Under the pieces are notes generated by a model. It worked only from the letters and a program-made list of their open reading frames with translations. It ran no database searches and had not been told where the DNA came from. A program made the translations under genes and the position numbers. DNA of 26,072 bases, taken from the NCBI GenBank assembly GCA_041650635.1, contig JBAZKV010000023.1, positions 1 through 26,072 on the forward strand, written 5' to 3'. Positions 16,117 through 23,400 of the stretch are shown piece after piece. The DNA comes from Candidatus Margulisiibacteriota bacterium (GTDB lineage Bacteria > Margulisbacteria > WOR-1 > JAKLHX01 > JBAZKV01). The first letter of the stretch is position 1. Each line of letters opens with the position of its first letter.

Positions 16117-16145
16117 ATTTTAGCATAAAGAAATATCACTTGCAA
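16117..16145 (-). promoter_or_regulatory. Promoter of rpsO-pnp inside the ribF 3' end, near-leaderless
   Basis: TTGCAA (16145-16140) and TAAAAT (16122-16117) are exactly 17 bases apart on the minus strand, with TGC before the -10 (extended type). The ribf stop TAA is part of the -10 box. The -10 ends eight bases before the rpsO ATG. Confidence 0.65.
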
Positions 16146-17037
16146 TTTTGATATCGGCTTTTATCGCGGCCTTTAGCCCCCGTGCGTTCTCAAAATATTC
16201 CTCGCCCCTGATCTTCTTTTTTAGCCAGACGGTAAGTTCTTGCCCGTACAGGACGCCCGAAAAGCCTATAAGATGCGCTTCGACGCTTACAAACCCCTGC
16301 CCAAAGGTTGGGACATTCCCGATATTTACGGCGGCCTTATAGGTTCTGCCTTTGATACTGCAGCACCCTGCATAGACCCCGTAGGGCGGCAGCAGTTTTA
16401 CATCATCCACACTTAGATTGGCGGTTGGATATCCCAATTTCTTTCCCATGCCCCTTCCTTTTATCACTTTGCCTGAGACCTGGTATCCGTGGCCCAAAAA
16501 ACTTAAGGCCCTGTCAAATTTTCCTTCCGACATGAGGCCTCTTATAAAGCTGCTTTTAACGATCACACCTTTGAAAGATCTGTGTCTGATGATCGAGACC
16601 GAAAAACCCCGCTTTTTTCCGAGTTTAATAAGGTCGCCCGCGCTGGAAGACCTGCCCCTGCCAAAAGCAAAGTCAAAGCCGGCGAACACTTTTATGATGC
16701 GCGCACCCTTAAAATATCTGGAAACAAAGCTTTCTGCGGAAAGCTTTCCCGTGGAGCTTGTAAACCCTATGACCCAGAGTGCATCCGCTCCCAGCCGTCC
16801 TATCAGTTCTTTTCTTTCCTCAATCGTTGTAAGCAGTTTAAGGTCCTTGCCTTTGTACAGGACCGTCCTGGGATGAGGGTCCAGCGTCATCACAACGCAG
16901 GCAGCGGCGTTCTTTTTGGCAAAGCCAACCGCCTCGCCTATCACCTTTTTGTGGCCGAGATGCACCCCGTCAAAATTGCCGAGAGCAAGCACGATCTTTC
17001 TGTTCTTAAGCGCGGCAAGGCTGCGGATGGTCTTCAT
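16120..17037 (-). CDS. ribF: Bifunctional riboflavin kinase/FAD synthetase
   Basis: RibF phosphorylates riboflavin to FMN and adenylylates FMN to FAD. The 305 residues fit the bifunctional form. The N-terminal FAD synthetase domain shows LGNFDGVHLGH (19-29) and the TLDPHP stretch (51-56). In place of the usual ISSTRIR it has KSSFIRGL (161-168), keeping serine and arginine. The C-terminal riboflavin kinase domain shows GRGMGKKLGYPTANL (194-208), the NIGNVPTFG motif and the late VEAHLIGF strand with the catalytic glutamate. The start overlaps the amj stop (ATGA), so it is translationally linked to the purA-queC-DUF366-amj series. Its last codons contain the rpsO promoter. Confidence 0.95.
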   Translation of the reverse strand: MKTIRSLAALKNRKIVLALGNFDGVHLGHKKVIGEAVGFAKKNAAACVVMTLDPHPRTVLYKGKDLKLLTTIEERKELIGRLGADALWVIGFTSSTGKLSAESFVSRYFKGARIIKVFAGFDFAFGRGRSSSAGDLIKLGKKRGFSVSIIRHRSFKGVIVKSSFIRGLMSEGKFDRALSFLGHGYQVSGKVIKGRGMGKKLGYPTANLSVDDVKLLPPYGVYAGCCSIKGRTYKAAVNIGNVPTFGQGFVSVEAHLIGFSGVLYGQELTVWLKKKIRGEEYFENARGLKAAIKADIKIASDISLC

Positions 17038-17852
17038 CGCAAAAACAGGCTCCGGACAAAGAGCGTGGCATTGGCTATATATGTAGAAGCCGGCCAGAAC
17101 AGCAGCTGCGAAAGGATAAGTGTCCCCATTATCCTTCCCATTACTATATAGAACACGACCGTGCGGACATCATTTTCTTTTCTTTTGCCTCTTATGACCA
17201 TATCTGTTATGTGCGCCGCAGTCGGATCTACCATAAGAGCAAGCAGCACCGTGGCGATCCCATTCACTATCCCGGAAAGCTGGCTGGCCGTGGTCCTAAA
17301 TTCCGGGACCATGGCTCCGGCGTACAGAGAGGCCAGAACTCCGATCGCGTATAGCGAGACCATGAACAGGTTGAGCCAGAGGAACATTGTTGGTATACCC
17401 TTGAGAGATAGGTTCCTGAACGAGCCGGCATCCGGCAGCCTGAAGCGGCCCATTATCTTTTTCATGTTCCTGGGCTTTGCGCCCTCCGCAAACAGCCTTG
17501 GAATGGACCCCACGCGCTCAAATACATAGATGCCTTCTTCAAAGATGCCGACAAAGAAAGGGATAAGGAAAGCCGCAGCAAGATTCCCGATAAAAGCGCA
17601 GAAGATCACTATCCTGAAGGCCCCCGCCAAAGCATCGGGATTGTTGGTCATTATGGCGTAATCCACCATGCCTCCAAGAAGAGGTGCCTGCAGCATGTTG
17701 GACATTCTTGATATCAGAAAAGTCGTATTCACAAATGAAAGCGAGGTGGCCAGCTGCTTGGTGCGCACACCGGCAAGCCGCATCGAAGAAGCCAGCGTTT
17801 CCGTAAAATGTATGATCCCTGTCAAAACGCAGACGATAAGTAGAGCGTTCAT
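17034..17852 (-). CDS. amj: Amj-type lipid II flippase (DUF2837 family)
   Basis: Amj (YdaH in Bacillus subtilis) is a membrane protein that moves the peptidoglycan precursor lipid II across the cytoplasmic membrane and can replace MurJ. The 272-residue protein matches family length and is highly hydrophobic, with apparent membrane segments near 3-15, 80-104, 153-182, 192-209 and 232-253. The family-typical N-terminus is visible: HFTETLASSMRLAGVRTKQL (15-34), then SLSFVNTTFLISRMSNMLQAP (37-57). The ATG overlaps the DUF366 stop as ATGA, and GGGGG stands four bases upstream. ribF overlaps its own stop. I recognise the family from this N-terminal pattern; flippase function is transferred from the Bacillus protein. 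Confidence 0.85.
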   Translation of the reverse strand: MNALLIVCVLTGIIHFTETLASSMRLAGVRTKQLATSLSFVNTTFLISRMSNMLQAPLLGGMVDYAIMTNNPDALAGAFRIVIFCAFIGNLAAAFLIPFFVGIFEEGIYVFERVGSIPRLFAEGAKPRNMKKIMGRFRLPDAGSFRNLSLKGIPTMFLWLNLFMVSLYAIGVLASLYAGAMVPEFRTTASQLSGIVNGIATVLLALMVDPTAAHITDMVIRGKRKENDVRTVVFYIVMGRIMGTLILSQLLFWPASTYIANATLFVRSLFLR

Positions 17853-18421
17853 TTGACCCCCGCCACTTTGCAGCGCGACTGCCTGATCGAATCTATCTCT
17901 TTGCAGTATAATTCTATAACATCCAGGGCAAGCTTTTTGGGCTCTATCCCAAGGTCTTTAAGCCCGATCGTTTTCACCGGGGTGTTCTTTGACGAGATGT
18001 TAAGCCCGATGTGTATCAATGTCGACACCGGCGAGGCCGTGGCAACGGCCACGGAGAGCTTTTTGTTGCCGATGTACAGACCATTGTCTCTGCGGCATAG
18101 TGGGGCCGGCAATGGCGAATGATCATTCACCCTTACACGGCTGATATGCTCCCCTATTATCGACACCATCAGCCTCTTCCTTAGCACCGCCTTTTCCAGG
18201 TCCCCGTCAAAATGCTCTATGATAAAATGCAGCATCCTGTCGCTCCTGATGAACTCTTTTTTAAGTTTGTCCGAAAGGTCCACCATATGCTCTTTGACCC
18301 TGCAGGCGCCTATAAAACCGATGATCGCATCGCCTTCCAGCCCAAAGGTCTCGCAGATATAGTGGCTGCGCAGCTGTTCTCCTGTATAATCAATGGTCTT
18401 GTCTATAAATTTAGACCTCAT
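17849..18421 (-). CDS. DUF366 family protein
   Basis: This 190-residue soluble protein belongs, by its pattern, to DUF366, a family of unknown function known from archaea and some bacteria. The most recognisable part is GLYIGNKKLSVAVATASPVS (114-133), continued by LIHIGLNISSKNTPVKTIGL. The GDAIIGFIGACRVKEHMVDL region (30-49) also fits. Conserved-looking polar residues include H45, D48, H101, H137 and N146. It overlaps queC by 11 bp and amj by 4 bp, so it is made from the same message. The tight pairing with queC invites a link to 7-deazaguanine or nucleotide chemistry, but nothing in the sequence proves it. Confidence 0.8.
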   Translation of the reverse strand: MRSKFIDKTIDYTGEQLRSHYICETFGLEGDAIIGFIGACRVKEHMVDLSDKLKKEFIRSDRMLHFIIEHFDGDLEKAVLRKRLMVSIIGEHISRVRVNDHSPLPAPLCRRDNGLYIGNKKLSVAVATASPVSTLIHIGLNISSKNTPVKTIGLKDLGIEPKKLALDVIELYCKEIDSIRQSRCKVAGVK

Positions 18422-19106
18422 CCTGCAACCTTCCCTTTATCAGATCAAAATTCCCCGTGTCCTTAAAGGCTTTTATTGTACGCGAGCAGCTTTCGCAGCT
18501 TCCGCACATTTTTTTTGCGCCTCTGTAGCAGGAATAGAGGAGCTCAAAAGGCACGCCGAGCTTGAGTCCGGTATTGACTATTCCGCTCTTATTATAGCTC
18601 TGAACATAGCTTGTGAGCTTGGGCTTTGTAAGAGTTGAGAGGCGCAGCAGCTGATTGCAGGAAGAAACGAACTGCAGCGAATTGTCCGAAAAGGTCTGGG
18701 CCTCTTCGCTGTTAAAGCCGGCAACGATCAGCTCCGCTCCCAGGGCTTCCGCAAAAGAGGCGGCAATAGAAACAAAGACCGCGTTGCGGTTGGGGACCCA
18801 CACCGCCTTTGCGCTTGCTTGGGTTATCTCAAGTCTTCCCTCAAGGTCATGCTCGCTCACTGTGGGGACCTCTTCCCTGGGGCTGACAAGAGAGGTCTTT
18901 GTTATCTGCTTAAGCCAGTCAAGAACTATCACTTTGTGGGGGACTAAGTAATGCTTTGAGATCTTTGCGGCGGCCTTGCTCTCTTCTGAGGCTGCCTTTT
19001 GCCCGTAATCAAATGTAAGAGCAAGGACCGGCTCGCTTTCCTTTTTGGCAAGAGCAAGGGAGACCAGGCTGTCTAACCCCCCGGATAAAATGGCAACGCT
19101 CTTCAT
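18411..19106 (-). CDS. queC: 7-cyano-7-deazaguanine synthase
   Basis: QueC converts 7-carboxy-7-deazaguanine to preQ0 with ATP and ammonia, in the pathway to queuosine and related modified bases. The 231 residues match the family. The PP-loop motif SGGLDS is at 8-13, the FDYGQK motif at 32-37, and VWVPNRNAVF at 102-111. The zinc site is formed by C193, C201, C204 and C207 within CYRGAKKMCGSCESC. The ATG follows the purA stop directly, with AAGG five bases upstream inside purA. The downstream DUF366 gene overlaps by 11 bp. No other queuosine genes (queD, queE, queF, tgt) are in the window. Confidence 0.95.
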   Translation of the reverse strand: MKSVAILSGGLDSLVSLALAKKESEPVLALTFDYGQKAASEESKAAAKISKHYLVPHKVIVLDWLKQITKTSLVSPREEVPTVSEHDLEGRLEITQASAKAVWVPNRNAVFVSIAASFAEALGAELIVAGFNSEEAQTFSDNSLQFVSSCNQLLRLSTLTKPKLTSYVQSYNKSGIVNTGLKLGVPFELLYSCYRGAKKMCGSCESCSRTIKAFKDTGNFDLIKGRLQDEV

Positions 19107-20384
19107 TTAGACCTTGATTATCCTGTCCCTTTCGGCTCCGATAGAAACGAGGGACACAGGGACTTTGCAGAGCTGAGAGATCTTTTCAATATACAGGCGG
19201 GCGTTCTTTGGGAGAGATCTATACTCCGTTATCTTTGTAGTATCGGTCTGCCAGCCCGGCAGTTCTTCATAAACCGGGGTGCACTGTGCTAGTTTGTCAA
19301 GATCAGCCGGGAACTCGGAAATGACCGACCCCTTGTATTCATACCCGACGCAGATCTTTATCTTGGGAAGCACGTCCAGAACATCCAGTTTGGTAACAGC
19401 AAGCTTTGTAAGCCCGTTCACCATTGCGGAATACTTTAGCACAACGCAGTCAAACCAGCCGCATCTCCTGGGCCTTCCCGTGGTGGCCCCGTATTCGGCT
19501 CCTTTTTCCCTCAGCGTATCTCCAATGCCGCCCTCTATCTCGGTCGGGAAAGGTCCGCTCCCCACTCTGGTAAGATAGGCCTTTACAACACCTATCACAT
19601 CGTCTATCAAGGTCGGGCCGATACCGGCCCCGATGCAGGCCCCTCCCGAGACAGGATTGGAAGAAGTAACAAAAGGATAGGTGCCATGGTCAACATCCAG
19701 CATGGTGCCCTGGGCGCCTTCAAGAAGGACCCTCTTTTTTGACACAACCGCTTCCGCTATCAGGGCTGCCGAGTTTTCCGCGACAAATTTCTTCATCAGG
19801 CGGCCGTAGCCCAGATAGTCCCCCATCAGCTGCTCAAGCTCGAACTTTTCTTCGCATCCGTAGAATTCCTTGAGCAGGAATGATTTTTCTTTTATGTTCC
19901 AATCAAGTTTTTCTTTAAGAAGTTTTTCGTTGTAAAGGTCCCCTACTCTTATGCCTCTCCTGTTAAACTTATCAACATAACAGGGCCCGATCCCTCTGGA
20001 AGTCGTACCTATCCTTCCTGCTTCCCTTTTCCCTTCCTGTGCCTTGTCGATAGAGCGGTGGTAGGGAAATATCACATGGGCCTGGGAGCTTATTTTAAGG
20101 TTTGACGGCTCTATCCCCTGGGCCCTTAAAGTCTCCATTTCGTCAAGCAAAACTGCCGGATCAACCACAACGCCGTTGCCGATGACGCAGGTCACCCCGG
20201 GATAAAAAATGCCGGACGGGATCAGGTGGAGTTTAAAGGTGTTTTGCCCTATGACGACAGTGTGCCCGGCGTTATTGCCGCCCTGGTAGCGCACCACCAT
20301 GTCCATTTCGCGGGACAAAAGATCGGTTATTTTGCCTTTGCCCTCGTCTCCCCATTGCGAACCCACAATTACTGATACAGGCAT
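19107..20384 (-). CDS. purA: Adenylosuccinate synthetase
   Basis: PurA makes adenylosuccinate from IMP, aspartate and GTP, the first committed step to AMP. The 425-residue protein is of normal length. The GTP-binding loop SQWGDEGKGK is at 9-18, with catalytic D13. RYQGGNNAGHTV (31-42) supplies H40. IGTTSRGIGPCYVDK binds IMP, and TTGRPRRCGWFD and TRVGSGPFPTE are typical of the family. The ATG is fixed by AAGGAG four bases upstream, and an extended -10 promoter lies in the 61-bp gap after the surface-protein gene. It heads the purA-queC-DUF366-amj-ribF series, in which every gene touches or overlaps the next. Confidence 0.97.
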   Translation of the reverse strand: MPVSVIVGSQWGDEGKGKITDLLSREMDMVVRYQGGNNAGHTVVIGQNTFKLHLIPSGIFYPGVTCVIGNGVVVDPAVLLDEMETLRAQGIEPSNLKISSQAHVIFPYHRSIDKAQEGKREAGRIGTTSRGIGPCYVDKFNRRGIRVGDLYNEKLLKEKLDWNIKEKSFLLKEFYGCEEKFELEQLMGDYLGYGRLMKKFVAENSAALIAEAVVSKKRVLLEGAQGTMLDVDHGTYPFVTSSNPVSGGACIGAGIGPTLIDDVIGVVKAYLTRVGSGPFPTEIEGGIGDTLREKGAEYGATTGRPRRCGWFDCVVLKYSAMVNGLTKLAVTKLDVLDVLPKIKICVGYEYKGSVISEFPADLDKLAQCTPVYEELPGWQTDTTKITEYRSLPKNARLYIEKISQLCKVPVSLVSIGAERDRIIKV

Positions 20385-20388
20385 GATG

Positions 20389-20394
20389 CTCCTT
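20389..20394 (-). promoter_or_regulatory. Shine-Dalgarno of purA
   Basis: AAGGAG on the minus strand ends four bases before the ATG at 20384, preceded by an A-rich run. It shows that this genome uses canonical ribosome sites where a leader exists, in contrast to uvrB, purL, rpsO and coaE. Confidence 0.8.
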
Positions 20395-20414
20395 TTTTTG
20401 CGGCACCGTTAATA

Positions 20415-20423
20415 ATTTTATCA
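20415..20423 (-). promoter_or_regulatory. Extended -10 promoter of purA
   Basis: TGATAAAAT on the minus strand repeats the extended -10 of purL exactly. Initiation near 20408 would give a leader of about 24 bases carrying the Shine-Dalgarno. The -35 (GGGTTT at 17-base spacing) is poor. Confidence 0.55.
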
Positions 20424-20445
20424 CAAAGGGCGCAGGAAAACCCGT

Positions 20446-23400
20446 TTACGGCTTCAGCCTCTTCCATAAGAAGCCGCCGGCCCCGAGCAGGCCAAGGAGC
20501 GAGATCCCGATGACAGCGGCAAAGGAATTTGCGTTCGGCCTTTCATTATCCGGCACGGAAGACATGCTCCTCAAAATTACGACCTTGCTTTTGCCCAGCA
20601 TATTTCCGGTAGCTTTCTCGACCACGCGCAGCAAATAGATGTCGTTGGGCAGTCTTCTTCCGCCAAAGTCGCTGCCATCCCACTCCACCTCGTTGTATCC
20701 CGCCTTGCCCCCCATCAAGCCTGACACATAATCAGCTTTCCATACGATCTTTCCAGCCGTATCGAACAGATATAGGATTATATCCGTATCCGAATTAAGG
20801 GTATAAGAGATCCTTGCCGTAGCTTTTGCCGGGTCTAACGGATTAGGATAGGTCAAAACCGGGCCGGAAACTCCTTTGTCCTCCCTTACCTTGAGAGAGG
20901 TCCTCTCTTCCATAAGGATGCTGCCGGCTTCATCATAGACCTCAAATTTCAAGCTGTGCTCCCCAACGTCCAAGGCCGTTTTTGGAGCATAATAGAACAC
21001 TATATCGCTTCCGCTTCCGCTTATCCTGTCATATCCCCCCGGACTTTGGGTCCCGTCGCTTACCTGGATATTGTCTATCCACAGCCTGAAAGTATTTTCG
21101 CTTATTGTGGAACTGCTTAAAGCCCTTATCTCCAGCTCGGGCTTATTGCGTATGATATCTTCGTTAAGCAGCTTGATCCCGTCCGCCTTTATATAATTAA
21201 AACTGGAATATCCGCTTGTTCCTGCTTCTCCCAGTTCGGCCCACGCCGATTCAAGTCCCGAAGCATTCTTTGCCTTGGCCCTGTAAGAATAGGCTGTTGA
21301 AGCGTCCAGAGCTGTTTCTTTCCATTCCAATAAAGCTGTCCATCCGGAGTTCGTACCTTTAGAAGTGTTCTCGCAGTAGTACTCGGTCCCGTCCGGATTA
21401 CCGTTGGCTCCCCAGTTGGCCTGTACCACAGTGGTCGTAACGGCGGAAAATGCCTTTGCCTCGGGAGAATTTATCGTACTCTCCGCCAGAGTCCGGCTTG
21501 ACGCCTCTTGCGTGGCGCTTAAAACCGCATTCCCGTTGCGCGTCGTTATCCTGAAGTTATAGTAAGTGCTTGGCTCAAGCCCGGAACTTGTCCAGGTGTT
21601 GCTCCGTACCCAGCCGCTGCTGGCCCCCTTGGTCACATTCTCGAACAGGATCCCGGAGTCCCCCGATGACAGGTTGGCGGGCTCATTGCTGGCATGCGCC
21701 GTTATCGAACTTGATGTTACCGCCTCCCAGCTTATCCCGCTGGCCGCTTCTATCGAGGTATATCGGGAATAAGTTTCCGAAGTGGAGGCCCCAAAAGAGT
21801 TATAGGCCTGCACTTTCCTGGTATACCGGGTATTGGATGATAAACCGGTCTCGGAAGCGGACGCTTCTCCTGAAGACGCAAGCGCCTTGATATTGTCTAA
21901 CTCATCCAGTATCCTAAAGCCGGTTTCGTTGGTCGAACTTCTTGTCCAGGTGTAATTAAGCGAGGCTGTTGATGACGATACAGCCCTGAATTCTGAAGGA
22001 GCTTCCGGCGTGGGAGACGGCGGAAGAGTGGTCTGCGAAGCTTCCGCGGTTGCCGTAAGCAGCGCCTCGCCGTTACGCGTTACTGCTCTATATATGTACT
22101 GCGTCTGCGGGCTCAATCCTGCTTCAACCCAGGTATTGGTCCTTATCCAGCCGCTGCTGGTACCCTTGGTCACATTCTCGAACAGGATCCCCGAATCCCC
22201 TGAATACAGGTTGCTGGGCTCATTGCTGGCATGCACTGTTATTGAACTCGATGTTATTGCCTCCCAGCTTATCCCGCTGGCCGCCTCTATCGAGGTATAT
22301 CGGGAATAAGTTTCCGAAGTGGAGGCCCCAAAAGAGTTATAGGCCTGTACTTTTCTTGTATAACTGGTATTGGCCGACATCCCGGATTCTGAAGTAGTGA
22401 CCTCGGAAGAAGCCACAAGCACCTTGATATTGTCCGACCCGTCCAGGATCCTGAAGCCGGCTTCGTTGGTCGAATTCCTTGTCCAGGTATAGGCCAGGGA
22501 ACTGGCGGATACCGGAGCTGCTTCAAAACTGCTCGGCGCCTCGGGAGTCGGCATTCTCTCGGTCGTCTTGCTCCCGACCTCTTCCGTTGACCTGATCACT
22601 CCGTCACCGTTGCGGGTGGAGATCCTGAACGAGTAAGCCGTGCCCGGAACAAGCCCCGAACTGGCCCAGGTATTCGCCTTTATCCATCCGCTGTCAGTCC
22701 CCGCCGTCACATTTTCGAACAGGATGCCGGAAGAACCCGCCGACAGATCGGACGGCTCATTGCTTGAATGGATGGTTATAGAATTTTCCCCTATGCCCTC
22801 CCAGGTAGCCCCGGCACAGGCCTCGATGGAAGTATAGACTGACACGGTTTCCGAAGTTGCGGCGCCGTCGTCATTATATGCCTCGACTTTTCTGGTGTAT
22901 TGCGTATTAACGAGCAGTCCAGTTTCGGAGGTTGCCGTTTGTGCCGGCAGGACCAGCAGTTTTTCGGCATTCAACTCATCAAGGATCCTAAAGCCGCTCT
23001 CGTTGGTAGAACTCCTTGTCCAGGTATAGCCCAGGGCCGTTTGCGACTGGCTGACCGCGGCAAAATCGGCCGGGGCAATAGGCGGGTCCCCAAACCATCT
23101 TGTATTGTTGCCGCTGTCAACGGAGTTTTCCGGATTTATCGGGGTTGCGCTCGTATTATACGAATCCTTTACATTTACATACGAAATGTCCCTGATCCCG
23201 GAAGGATTCAGCTTCCATTGAGTATCCGGCAGGGAGCTTCTCAAATACAGAACTCCTCCTGCGCCGCCTTTGAGGATGGCCGTTCCCTCTACTGTCTGGA
23301 CCGCTCCCGCCTCAAAAGAAAGGGCTTTGCCTTCAGAGGTACAGGTAAGGTTATAGAACAGAGTTGAGCCCTCAACGCGGGCGGGCAGGGCTCCTGCCAA

